From Acidobacteriaceae bacterium (lineage in GTDB: Bacteria > Acidobacteriota > Terriglobia > Terriglobales > Acidobacteriaceae), in NCBI GenBank assembly GCA_021323655.1, contig JAJPKO010000022.1, positions 1-42,801 of the forward strand: DNA of 42,801 bases, read 5' to 3'. This document shows, piece after piece, positions 27,650-35,461 of this stretch (position 1 is the first letter of the stretch; each line of letters begins with the position of its first letter). The notes beneath the pieces are model-generated. The model was not told where the DNA came from. It was given only the letters and a program-made list of their open reading frames with translations, and made no database searches. The position numbers and the translations under genes were made by a program.

Positions 27650-28582
27650 CTACTGCCAGCGGTCAACGATGATCTTCGCTACCTTCGCCATCAGTACCTC
27701 GGCCGCATTGTCCGGCGTCCAGCTCGTGTCTTGGTTGTCCCAGGTAAATTCTGAAATCAACACCGGCCCATTCTTCGCATCCACTACGCCCACATCATTG
27801 CGCACGTTGTCCAGCGCTCCCGTCTTGTTGGCAATCTTTGACTCACCCTCCGTCGTATCAACCGCTTCCAGATATCGCGGAATACTGTTGCGGTAAAACT
27901 GGTTTCGGAGCATGTGCATCGCCGCATCGCACAGCTTCTGGTCTCTGGCCGTCGGCTTGGCCGCACTGCTCGGAGCATTCAGGTTGCATGCGGCAAACCG
28001 CTCCATCACATCCGCCATCTCCCGCGCCGTCGTCTTCCCCAATCCAAACTGTTTCTGGTCCGGAGGCATCGGTCCCACCGGAGGCTTTGAAACTTTCTTG
28101 TACAGCCACGTATTCTTCAGCCCCAGCCACTGGATGCGGTTATCAATGTTCTTAAGGCCCAGCTTGTCAATCGCCACATTCGTCGCCGTGTTGTCGCTGA
28201 CAATAATCATCATCGTCAGTACGTCCTTCAGCGTAAGCGTCTGCGGAGTGTCAAAGAAACCCAGCACCCCTGATCCTTCTACCTGGTTCTCCTTCGTCAG
28301 CCGTAACCGGTCTTCAAAGTGTGCTTTTCCCGCCTGAATCTGCTTCAGCGCCTCAAACAGCACCGTCAGCTTAATCACTGACGCCGTAGGCACAGGCGTG
28401 TCCGCGTTAATTGCAACCGTCTTGCCAGTTTTCAGGTCTTTCGCAAAAACCGCCACTTTGCCCTTGTGCAGCGCCGCCAGCGCTCGCAACTGCGTCTCCA
28501 GCGCTGTGTCCTCCTGCCCCCACATCGGATGAAAAGACAATAAGCATAAAAACAGTGCCAGCCATAGATAGCATTTCTTCAT
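27650..28582 (-). CDS. Secreted class A beta-lactamase-fold serine hydrolase
   Basis: 310-aa protein with a signal peptide (MKKCYLWLALFLCLLSFHPM) and a penicillin-binding/beta-lactamase2 (PF13354) domain. The catalytic motifs are Ser68-x-x-Lys71 (TASVIK), Ser129-Asp130-Asn131 and Lys253-Thr254-Gly255. I cannot find the omega-loop ExxLN with the general-base Glu of true class A beta-lactamases; the equivalent region reads KKVSKPPVGPMPPDQKQFG. Hydrolysis of beta-lactams is therefore uncertain, and a peptidase or other role is possible. ATG 28582 has GGGGA upstream; the frame open to 28684 runs into repeat sequence. It is first in a run of close minus-strand genes leading to lepB and carA. Confidence 0.85.
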   Translation of the reverse strand: MKKCYLWLALFLCLLSFHPMWGQEDTALETQLRALAALHKGKVAVFAKDLKTGKTVAINADTPVPTASVIKLTVLFEALKQIQAGKAHFEDRLRLTKENQVEGSGVLGFFDTPQTLTLKDVLTMMIIVSDNTATNVAIDKLGLKNIDNRIQWLGLKNTWLYKKVSKPPVGPMPPDQKQFGLGKTTAREMADVMERFAACNLNAPSSAAKPTARDQKLCDAAMHMLRNQFYRNSIPRYLEAVDTTEGESKIANKTGALDNVRNDVGVVDAKNGPVLISEFTWDNQDTSWTPDNAAEVLMAKVAKIIVDRWQ

Positions 28583-28676
28583 TCGTTTTCCCCTGAAATC
28601 GCTTACTATACTGTCACTTGCATCAAATTGCCATGCCCTGCCGCTCGGGTTGTATCGCAACGTGGGTTTATTTTGA

Positions 28677-28740
28677 AGTGGCACGGCTTTAAGCCGTGCC
28701 GATAAAAAAGGTGAAAAAAGAAGGTGCTTTAGCTCCGGAG
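28677..28740. repeat. REP-like double palindrome, copy C
   Basis: GCACGGCTTTAAGCCGTGC (28681-28699) is a strong first palindrome. It is followed by CGATAAAAAAGGTGAAAAAAG and a weak second stem (GGTGCTTTAGCTCC, 28723-28736). It lies between two divergent hydrolase genes, and its right edge merges with the ribosome binding site of the plus-strand gene. The GTGAAAAAAGAAGG core is shared with copy A. Confidence 0.7.
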
Positions 28741-28751
28741 GGAATTTGGAA

Positions 28752-29861
28752 ATGCAAACTGTGACACGACTGCCGCTCGCACACTCCGCACAGCGTCAGC
28801 AGTTTGCTCCGGCGCGCGCTATTCTTGAGCAGGCCATCGCCAGCCACGCCTTTCCCGGCGCAGCCTACGCCGTCCTGTATCAGGGTAAAGTCATCGCGCT
28901 CGACGCCGCAGGCCGCTTCACGTATGACAATGACTCGCCCCAGGTGCTTCCTGACACGATTTTCGACCTGGCCAGCGTCACCAAAGTCGTCGCCACCACC
29001 TCCATGGCCATGCTGCTCCACGACCGCGGCATTCTCGATCTCGATACACCGCTCGGAGAAATCCTTCCAGCCTTCGTCATCGGCCGCGACCCCGGCAGCG
29101 GCAAGGAACGCGTCACTCTGCGCATGTTGCTGGCGCACTCTTCCGGACTGCCCGCCTACGCCCGCCTCTTTGAGCAACATACTTCCGCCAACGCCCTTCT
29201 GCGCGCCTGCCTGCAAATGCCCCTCGAAGTGCCCCCCGGTACCCGCGCCGAATACTCTGACATCGGATTCATCCTGCTCGGCAAAGCGCTTGAAGTGCTG
29301 GCCGGCGACCACCTTGCCCGCTACTGCGAACGCGAAATCTTTGCCCCGCTCGCACTGAAAAACACTTTTTTCTGCCCGCCCGAGCAGTTGCGCTCTCAAA
29401 TCCCGCCCACCGTCTACGACGCTGCATTCCGTCACCGCATCATCCAGGGCGAAGTCCATGATGAGAACGCATATGTCCTCGGTGGAGCTTCCGGCCACGC
29501 CGGTCTGTTCTCCAGCGCCTTCGATGTGCTCACCTTCGCCGCCTGTATCCTCGCCGAAGGCCGCACCACTGAAGGTCAGCAACTCTTCTGCCCGGAAACA
29601 ATTCGCCTCTTCGCCACCAAACAAATCGGCTCGCGCACCCTCGGGTGGGACACTCCCACTCCGCCTTCATCTTCGGGAAGCTACTTCAGCCCGTCTTCCA
29701 TCGGACACCTGGGCTACGTCGGCACTTCTCTCTGGATAGATCCCGAGCGCCAGCTCGCCGTAGTTCTGCTCACAAACCGCACCTGGCCCGACCGCTCCAG
29801 CAAGGCCATCCAGCAGGTACGCCCACAGTTCCACGACGCCATCGTAAAAACCCTGTCTTAA
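28752..29861 (+). CDS. Class C beta-lactamase-like serine hydrolase
   Basis: 369-aa protein of the PF00144 family (class C beta-lactamases, DD-peptidases, EstB-type esterases). The nucleophile motif is Ser75-Val-Thr-Lys78 in FDLASVTKVVATTSMAML. The Tyr motif is Tyr168-Ser-Asp (EYSDIGFILLG), where classical enzymes have YxN. The third motif is HLGYVGTS, an HxG form common in esterases. No signal peptide is visible, so it is probably cytoplasmic. GGAGGG (28737-28742) lies 9 nt before ATG 28752 and derives from REP-like copy C. The substrate cannot be told. It is divergent from the class A-fold gene. Confidence 0.88.
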   Translation: MQTVTRLPLAHSAQRQQFAPARAILEQAIASHAFPGAAYAVLYQGKVIALDAAGRFTYDNDSPQVLPDTIFDLASVTKVVATTSMAMLLHDRGILDLDTPLGEILPAFVIGRDPGSGKERVTLRMLLAHSSGLPAYARLFEQHTSANALLRACLQMPLEVPPGTRAEYSDIGFILLGKALEVLAGDHLARYCEREIFAPLALKNTFFCPPEQLRSQIPPTVYDAAFRHRIIQGEVHDENAYVLGGASGHAGLFSSAFDVLTFAACILAEGRTTEGQQLFCPETIRLFATKQIGSRTLGWDTPTPPSSSGSYFSPSSIGHLGYVGTSLWIDPERQLAVVLLTNRTWPDRSSKAIQQVRPQFHDAIVKTLS

Positions 29862-29868
29862 TAACCGG

Positions 29869-29902
29869 CCGGGTGCCCACCCTTCGCGCAGCGAAGGGAT
29901 AG
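29869..29902. repeat. Short intergenic palindrome, GGGTGCCC family
   Basis: GGGTGCCCACCCTTCGC, then GCA, then GCGAAGGG forms an 8-bp hairpin between the convergent hydrolase and feoB. It resembles the fragment at 16189-16224 (GGGTGCCCCATCCTTTT). No T-run follows in either direction. Confidence 0.45.
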
Positions 29903-29960
29903 GAGAAGCGAACGTTGGGCGAATCGTCGAGCAATCAAAGAGAATGATTTCTGGGCCAGC

Positions 29961-31856
29961 TTAAAAGAACTTCGTGATCAACACATTCGTCACGAACGCA
30001 GCCAGGTACGCCAGCGTGCTCATATAAACAAACTGCAACGCTGGCCATTTCCAGCTATTGGTTTCGCGCCGCACAATCGCCAGCGTTGAAGTGCACTGCA
30101 TGGCGAAAGCAAAGAAAACCACCAGCGCCATGGCTCCGCCCAGGGTCAGGTCATGATGCAGCGCCGCCTTCAAAGTCAGTGACTGGGTTGCTGGATCAGC
30201 CCCATACAGGTTCCCCAGCGTCCCTACGATGACTTCCCGCGCAATCACAGAGCTTAACAGGCCAATCCCGATCTTCCAGTTAAAGCCCAGCGGCTTAATC
30301 AGCGGCTCAATAAACTGCCCCACCCGTCCGATCACACTCTGCGGCAAATCCGCATGGAACGGCACATGCCCCAGTACCCAGAGCACCAGCATCACGCTCA
30401 GAATGACCGTGCCCGCCTGCTTCACAAACACAGTTCCACGGTCAATCAGGCGCAGTCCAAGCGAGCGCAGCGTTGGCATCCGGTACTGCGGCAGTTCCAG
30501 AATGAACGGGGCCGACGATGCTTTCAAAATCGAAGATTTAAGCAGACGCGCAGTAAACAACGCGGCCAGAAAACCCAGCACATAAAGCCCGACCATCACC
30601 GCCGCCTGCAACCCGAAAAAATCCCCCAGCAAAGGTTTGTTGGGAACAAAAGCCGCAATGATCAGCAGATACACCGGCAGCCGCGCCGAGCAGGTCATAA
30701 ATGGCGCTACCAGAATCGTCGCAAAACGATCGCGCTTGTTCTCAATCGTGCGTGTCGCCATAATCGCAGGAACTGCGCAGGCGTAGGCGGAAAGCAGCGG
30801 AATAAACGCCTTGCCATTCAGCCCGATCGCGCGCATGACGCGATCAGCAATCAGAGCAGCGCGTGCCAGATAGCCCGAATCCTCCAGTATCCCGATAAAA
30901 AGAAACAGCAGCAGAATCTGCGGCAGAAACACCAGCACCGATGCCACGCCTTTCCACACGCCGTCAATCAACAAAGATTGCAGCCAACCGTGGCCCAGCA
31001 GCACTCCAACTTTATCGCCGCTCGTATTCAGCAGGTCCTGCAGCAGGTCGCTCAACGGGCGTCCAATCGAGAACACCACCTGAAACACGGCAAAGACGAC
31101 TGCGATAAAAAACAGCGGCCCCGTCACGCGTCCCAGCAGTACCGAGTCCAGCTTGCGTGTCCACTCCGATGAAAGCGGGGCCTTGTACTTCGTCCGCGTG
31201 CTGACACCCGTCGCCCATTGCCGGTATGAGCGCGGATTTCCCATCACCGGCAGCTCCAGCTTCGGCATCGCTGCCCGAATCGGATCACTTTTCTGGTCAA
31301 GGAAATGCTTGATGGCGTCCAGCCCGGTGCCGCGTGCCGCGCTGATCTTCGCCACCGGTACCCCGAGTTCCCGCGCCAGCGCCAGCGTATCCACCTCGCC
31401 CCCGCGTACCGCCATCAGGTCGCTCATATTCAGCAGGACCATCGTCGGCAGTCCAAGGGACAGAATCGGCGCGGCCAGCATCAGTTGCCGCTGCAAATGC
31501 AGTGAATCCAGCACCAGCAGCACCGCATCCGGAACAGGCGCTCCCGGCATGCGCCCGTGCAGCACCTCCACCGCAACCCGCGCGTCCTCTGACTGGCTGT
31601 TCAGGCTGTAAATTCCAGGAAGGTCAATCAGCGTCAGATCGCCGCGATCAATGCCGCTCATCTTGCCGTAATGCTGCTCTACTGTCACTCCGGGATAATT
31701 GGCGACCTTCTGGCGAAGTCCGGTAAGCCGGTTAAAGAGCGTGGTTTTTCCTGAATTAGGAGGCCCAATCAGGGCAACCGTATGGATCTTTCCCGCAATC
31801 CGCGGTTTGACCTCAATCTCGATCGTAGCTGGCGTGCAGCAGCTGCTCATGCTCAC
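29961..31856 (-). CDS. feoB: Ferrous iron transport protein B
   Basis: Inner-membrane Fe(II) transporter with an N-terminal G-protein domain, 631 aa. G motifs are GPPNSGKTT (G1, near residue 32), the VANYPGVTVE switch, DLPG (G3) and NMSD (G4, where NKxD is classical; this is usual in FeoB). A spacer helical region follows, and then the gated membrane domain with LEDSGYLARAALIADRVM, ACAVPAIMATRTIENKRDR and FMTCSARLPVY. The N-terminus carries a Cys-Cys pair (SSCC). The start is GTG 31856, overlapping the feoA stop (GTGA); ATG 31850 is an alternative. It is cotranscribed with feoA. Confidence 0.96.
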   Translation of the reverse strand: MSMSSCCTPATIEIEVKPRIAGKIHTVALIGPPNSGKTTLFNRLTGLRQKVANYPGVTVEQHYGKMSGIDRGDLTLIDLPGIYSLNSQSEDARVAVEVLHGRMPGAPVPDAVLLVLDSLHLQRQLMLAAPILSLGLPTMVLLNMSDLMAVRGGEVDTLALARELGVPVAKISAARGTGLDAIKHFLDQKSDPIRAAMPKLELPVMGNPRSYRQWATGVSTRTKYKAPLSSEWTRKLDSVLLGRVTGPLFFIAVVFAVFQVVFSIGRPLSDLLQDLLNTSGDKVGVLLGHGWLQSLLIDGVWKGVASVLVFLPQILLLFLFIGILEDSGYLARAALIADRVMRAIGLNGKAFIPLLSAYACAVPAIMATRTIENKRDRFATILVAPFMTCSARLPVYLLIIAAFVPNKPLLGDFFGLQAAVMVGLYVLGFLAALFTARLLKSSILKASSAPFILELPQYRMPTLRSLGLRLIDRGTVFVKQAGTVILSVMLVLWVLGHVPFHADLPQSVIGRVGQFIEPLIKPLGFNWKIGIGLLSSVIAREVIVGTLGNLYGADPATQSLTLKAALHHDLTLGGAMALVVFFAFAMQCTSTLAIVRRETNSWKWPALQFVYMSTLAYLAAFVTNVLITKFF

Positions 31857-32089
31857 TCGTCCCCGATTTCCCTCACGCTGATCCAGCGCGCCGTATCGCT
31901 TCGCAGGGCCACTTCCATTCCGTCCACAGCGTAGACCGTCGGATCGCCTGCCGGAGCGCGCCGCACCGCCCTCACCCGCGCCTCTGGCATAAATCCCATG
32001 TGCATCAGGTGGTGCTGGATTTCGTCCGGCAGCCTCAACACTTCAATCACGCCCGTGCTGCCGATTCGTAATTCACTTAATGCGGCCAA
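31853..32089 (-). CDS. feoA: Ferrous iron transport protein A
   Basis: 78-aa cytoplasmic SH3-like protein that supports FeoB. The family pattern is clear: an early STGVIEVLRL strand, HLMHMGFMPEARVRAVRRAP in the middle, and GMEVALRSDTARWISVREI at the end. It overlaps feoB by 4 bp. A palindrome lies about 48-72 bp upstream of its start. Confidence 0.93.
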   Translation of the reverse strand: MAALSELRIGSTGVIEVLRLPDEIQHHLMHMGFMPEARVRAVRRAPAGDPTVYAVDGMEVALRSDTARWISVREIGDE

Positions 32090-32136
32090 AGTCTCTTATC
32101 TGATGAGGAAAAATCCTTCAGATTCATGATACAGCA

Positions 32137-32161
32137 AAATAGGACTGATTTAATCCTATTT
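32137..32161 (-). promoter_or_regulatory. Palindrome upstream of feoA: possible metal-regulator operator
   Basis: AAATAGGA (32137-32144) and TCCTATTT (32154-32161) are perfect 8-bp arms around a 9-bp spacer (CTGATTTAA). It lies in the A/T-rich promoter region of feoAB, the usual place for a Fur, DtxR or MntR-type site, but it does not match a classical Fur box. It could instead be a weak terminator for the DAHP synthase gene, since a short T-run follows on the minus strand. Confidence 0.35.
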
Positions 32162-32202
32162 CTGGCGGGAGTAGGTACAGATGGGGCCAGGGACCTGTAT
32201 TC

Positions 32203-33291
32203 TTACCCTCTGGTTCTCACTGCCCGGGCCAGTTCGCCCAGCAGCCCATACGTTTCTTGCCAATCAATACAGGCATCAGTAATACTCTGCCCATAGACCA
32301 GTGGTTTGCCAGGAACAAGCTGTTGTGCACCGGCCACCAGATTGCTTTCCAGCATCACGCCCATAATGCGACGGTCTCCGGCGGCAATCTGTTCGGCCAC
32401 ATTGCAGCATACTGCGCCCTGCTTGCGATGGTCTTTGCCACTATTGGCATGACTGCAATCAATCATGATGCGCGGCTGGACCCCCGCTTTTTCCATCTGC
32501 TCCGCCGTCGAACTAACAGACGCTGCGTCATAATTCGTCGTCTGCCGTCCGCCACGCAGAATAATGTGGCAATCCGGGTTTCCTGCCGTAAAAAGAATCG
32601 CTGACTGCCCTGTCTCCGAGGTCCCAAGAAACGTGTGCGGATGCCCGGCCGAAACAATCGCCTCAATGGCAATCTGCACATTGCCCGAGGTCCCATTCTT
32701 GAAACCAACCGGGCACGACAACCCTGAAGCAAGCTGGCGATGCACCTGGCTCTCCGTCGTGCGTGCGCCAATCGCGCCCCAGCTCACCAGTTCCGCCACA
32801 TATTGCGGTGAAATCATGTCCAGAAACTCCGTCCCCGCGGGCACGCCCATCTCTGCAAGGTCCAGCAGCAGATGCCGCGCCGTCCGCAACCCATCATTGA
32901 TCCGGAACGATTCGTCCAGGTTCGGATCGTTGATCAGTCCCTTCCAGCCCAGGGTCGTTCGCGGCTTCTCAAAATAGAGCCGCATCACAATCAATAGTTC
33001 TTTTGAGAACTCAGCAATGGCGCCTTTCAGCAAACCGGCATATTCGCGCGCCGCTTTGGGGTCGTGGATCGAACATGGGCCAACAACGACAACCAGGCGT
33101 GTATCGTTTCCATTCAGGATCGCAGAAATCTCATTCCGCGCCTGGAACACGGTTCCCGAGGCCTTGTCTGTTACAGGAATCTCTTCCTGCAAAAACACCG
33201 GAGGCAGGACAACCTTCGTTGCCTTGATACGTAAGTTATTTGTGGCGTAAAGCATGGGTCTTGTTTTTAATGTATCAGCGGAACCCGCCAT
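32203..33291 (-). CDS. 3-deoxy-7-phosphoheptulonate (DAHP) synthase, class I
   Basis: First enzyme of the shikimate pathway: phosphoenolpyruvate plus erythrose 4-phosphate gives DAHP. 362 aa, typical of the AroF/G/H group. Diagnostic stretches are VVVGPCSIHDPKAAREYA, MRLYFEKPRTTLGWKGLIND, GARTTESQVHRQLASGLSCP, VGFKNGTSGN and IMIDCSHANSGKDHRKQ. GVMLESNLVAGAQ follows. ATG 33291 shares its A with the TGA stop of ccmB, so translation is probably coupled. Which of the E. coli isozymes (Phe, Tyr or Trp sensitive) it matches cannot be told, so no symbol is given. Confidence 0.95.
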   Translation of the reverse strand: MAGSADTLKTRPMLYATNNLRIKATKVVLPPVFLQEEIPVTDKASGTVFQARNEISAILNGNDTRLVVVVGPCSIHDPKAAREYAGLLKGAIAEFSKELLIVMRLYFEKPRTTLGWKGLINDPNLDESFRINDGLRTARHLLLDLAEMGVPAGTEFLDMISPQYVAELVSWGAIGARTTESQVHRQLASGLSCPVGFKNGTSGNVQIAIEAIVSAGHPHTFLGTSETGQSAILFTAGNPDCHIILRGGRQTTNYDAASVSSTAEQMEKAGVQPRIMIDCSHANSGKDHRKQGAVCCNVAEQIAAGDRRIMGVMLESNLVAGAQQLVPGKPLVYGQSITDACIDWQETYGLLGELARAVRTRG

Positions 33292-33962
33292 CACTCTGCA
33301 TGCAGTACAACCTCAAATAACAGCAGGCAAATCGTCGTATAAATCACGTCATAGCCAGCCAGCATCTTGATCCACAGCCCCGGGTCCTGCTCACCCGTCA
33401 GAACATAGTTCGTCGCCAGCACCATCGCCAGCAGCGCCGGAATAAACAGCGGAAACAAAAGCAGTGGCAGCAGCAACTCCCGATTCCGCGTGCGGACCGA
33501 GAGCGCGGCAAAAAAAGTCCCATTCACTACCAGTGCCCAGGTTCCCAGCGGAAGCACCAGCGCCAGCAGCCATGCATTCCCTAGCGCATGCAGGTTGTAA
33601 AAAATAATGAAGACGGGGGCCAGAACCAGTTCAACTACGGTCACGAACAGGAAATTGGCCAGCGCCTTGCCCAGAAACAGCGCCGCTCCGGGAGCAGGCG
33701 TCATCCTGTGCGCGTCCAGCACCTGGTGCCGCAGCGCCCGCGCCCACGCCTGGTTCAGCGCAGAGACAGACGCGAACATCGCAGCAACGCACAAAATCCC
33801 TCCGGCAATCTGCCGCGAAGATTCCCGCGTGGGATCAAACGCCAAGCTGAACAGCACCACCACCAGCAGCGCAAAAAACAGCATGGAGTTGATCGCGTCC
33901 TTCGACCTCCACTCCAGCCGCAGGTCCTTCACCAGGTGCGTGATGAAGTAGGGCCGCCTCAT
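33291..33962 (-). CDS. ccmB: Heme exporter protein CcmB
   Basis: Membrane subunit of the CcmABC ABC transporter used in system I cytochrome c maturation. 223 aa with about six transmembrane helices. LVKDLRLEWRSKDAINSMLF at the N-terminus and LPLLLFPLFIPALLAMV are CcmB-like. No ccmA ATPase or ccmC gene lies beside it in this window. Instead it sits between ybaK (ATGA overlap) and the DAHP synthase gene, both apparently translation-coupled. The family call rests on overall pattern and the N-terminal motif. Confidence 0.85.
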   Translation of the reverse strand: MRRPYFITHLVKDLRLEWRSKDAINSMLFFALLVVVLFSLAFDPTRESSRQIAGGILCVAAMFASVSALNQAWARALRHQVLDAHRMTPAPGAALFLGKALANFLFVTVVELVLAPVFIIFYNLHALGNAWLLALVLPLGTWALVVNGTFFAALSVRTRNRELLLPLLLFPLFIPALLAMVLATNYVLTGEQDPGLWIKMLAGYDVIYTTICLLLFEVVLHAE

Positions 33963-34468
33963 GCTCTACCTTCTTTTGTCAGCGGGACCACCATCGCCTT
34001 CGCAGCGCCGATGTAATCTCTCGGCGACAGGACGATCTGCATACCTCGCGTTCCCGCCGAGACCGAAATCACATCGAATAGCTCAATCGTTTCATCCACG
34101 TACACCGAAAATTCCTTCTTCGCGCCAAAAACCGTCACTCCGCCGCGAACATATCCCGTAAGCGGCTGGACATCTTTGAGCGCCGCCATCTCTGTCTTCC
34201 GCGCGCCGCAGGCCCTGGCCAGCTTCTTGAAGTCGAGCTCCGCATTGCCGGGTACCACGGCAAAAACGTACTCTTTTTCGCTGGTAACACACAGCAGCGT
34301 CTTGAATACCTGCTCAGCAGGCAACCCGATCTTCTGGGCCACCAGAATGGCAGAAAAATTCTCATCGTCGAGCGCGTACTCCCGTATTTCATAGGTCACG
34401 CCCAAAGAATCGAGATAGTGTGTGGCAAAAGTTGAAGAGGAAGCTTCACGCCTGGTGTTCGTGGACAT
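33959..34468 (-). CDS. ybaK: Cys-tRNA(Pro) deacylase, YbaK/EbsC family
   Basis: 169-aa YbaK-type editing protein that clears mischarged Cys-tRNA(Pro). The domain starts near residue 12 (TFATHYLDSLGVTYEIREYA). Family signatures are EQVFKTLLCVTSEKEYVFAVVPGNAELDFKKL in overlapping segments, LTGYVRGGVTVFGAKKEF and VSAGTRGMQIVLSPRDYI. ATG 34468 (MSTNTRREAS) is preferred to a TTG start at 34504. It overlaps ccmB by 4 bp and lies 51 bp after the DUF2393-like gene. Confidence 0.92.
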   Translation of the reverse strand: MSTNTRREASSSTFATHYLDSLGVTYEIREYALDDENFSAILVAQKIGLPAEQVFKTLLCVTSEKEYVFAVVPGNAELDFKKLARACGARKTEMAALKDVQPLTGYVRGGVTVFGAKKEFSVYVDETIELFDVISVSAGTRGMQIVLSPRDYIGAAKAMVVPLTKEGRA

Positions 34469-34519
34469 GCTTTGTTGTATACCGCAACCGGCAGACGCGA
34501 ACAAAATCCGCGCCTCAGA

Positions 34520-35062
34520 TTATTTGCCCGCGACCTGAATCACTCGCACCTCGGGATACTGCCCGTTCCAGTCCTGCGCCACAGAATCGAGAATGATGCG
34601 GAAGTCCCGCTCATCTCCCGGCTTCAGCGGATTGGCGCTGACCGGCTGCGTGTCCACATAAGGCTCCCGCGTGCGGACCAGCATCAGCGGCTGCGTTTCT
34701 TTCTGCACCAGTTGATTTCCTACGTCCCGGAAGGCCAGCTGCACAGTGATTCCCGTGACCGTCTTATCGCCTTTGTTGGCAATATGGCCGTCCACATACG
34801 TCACCTTGCCCCCGGCAAAGTTCGCAGATTCGCTCATCTGTAACCCTGTCACCGGCAGGCTTGCCGCATAAGGATCAGGCGGCGCCAGCCCCGCCCCGCC
34901 CGGATTCGCAGGCTGCGGCTTCGGGCTGCTGAACACAAAGAGCAGGACAACAGCGACAATAATCACTCCCCCGGCAATGATCCACGGCAAATACGAGCGC
35001 CCTTCGCGCTCCCTGGGCGTTTGTCCGCTTAAATCAAGAGTGTTCCTGTGCTCATCAGCCAT
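34520..35062 (-). CDS. Membrane-anchored DUF2393/FxLYD-like protein
   Basis: 180-aa protein with a cytoplasmic basic N-terminus and one transmembrane helix (about residues 24-43, LPWIIAGGVIIVAVVLLFVF). A Pro-rich linker follows, and then an external beta-sandwich-like domain (YVDGHIANKGDKTVTGITVQ, LAFRDVGNQLV, LKPGDERDFRIILD). The pattern of an Ig-like domain with GxIxNxGdktv fits DUF2393/FxLYD proteins, which are uncharacterised. ATG 35062 (MADEHRNTLD) is chosen by content; no clear Shine-Dalgarno. It is first in a probable operon with ybaK and ccmB. Confidence 0.7.
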   Translation of the reverse strand: MADEHRNTLDLSGQTPREREGRSYLPWIIAGGVIIVAVVLLFVFSSPKPQPANPGGAGLAPPDPYAASLPVTGLQMSESANFAGGKVTYVDGHIANKGDKTVTGITVQLAFRDVGNQLVQKETQPLMLVRTREPYVDTQPVSANPLKPGDERDFRIILDSVAQDWNGQYPEVRVIQVAGK

Positions 35063-35295
35063 TAAGCAGGATTCTACATCGGTGAAATCATTTTTTCGCG
35101 CGTCCAGCCCCGGCACCATCCCGTTGCTCAGGAATGTTCCTGAAGGCCCAAAATTGGCACGGCGAGAAGAAAATCCTGTAAATCCCGAATCAGATCGGCG
35201 CAAACTGTGTCTAAATAAGCAAAGGCCGCCGAGAGAAAAATCTCCGCCCTGTATGAAACGATGGAATCACCGGATCACGATTCATTGAGGCCAAT

Positions 35296-35403
35296 ATGGA
35301 GCAGGTTCCTGACGCAAAAGCCAAACGCCTGAAGTCTTCCAACTACATCTATCAGTTGGCGACCCTTGCGGCTGCCCTCTTGTTGCTGTTGACTGTGATT
35401 TAA
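35296..35403 (+). CDS. 35-aa single-pass membrane microprotein
   Basis: A short ORF with TGAGG (35286-35290) 5 nt before ATG 35296 and stop TAA 35401. The product has a charged N-terminus (MEQVPDAKAKRLKSSNYIY) and a hydrophobic helix (QLATLAAALLLLLTVI) ending the protein, the usual build of small membrane regulators. It lies alone in a gap between two minus-strand genes, on the opposite strand, so it needs its own promoter. No family is recognised. Confidence 0.55.
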   Translation: MEQVPDAKAKRLKSSNYIYQLATLAAALLLLLTVI

Positions 35404-35461
35404 GCCGCTTTACCGGGTAGAACACAGCCAGGTCCTCACATTTTCCTGAACAGGTAGGTTC

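Noticed and set aside
28689-29624. 311-codon ORF antisense to the class C-like hydrolase
   Set aside because: The plus strand carries SVTK, YSD and HLG motifs and a good ribosome binding site; the antisense product is a compositional artefact.
35021-35035. TGTCCGC-like sequences elsewhere (e.g. 21424, 23530, 35022) as further copies of the 37-bp palindrome
   Set aside because: Only the 7-base half-site matches; none has the opposing arm or flanking direct repeats.
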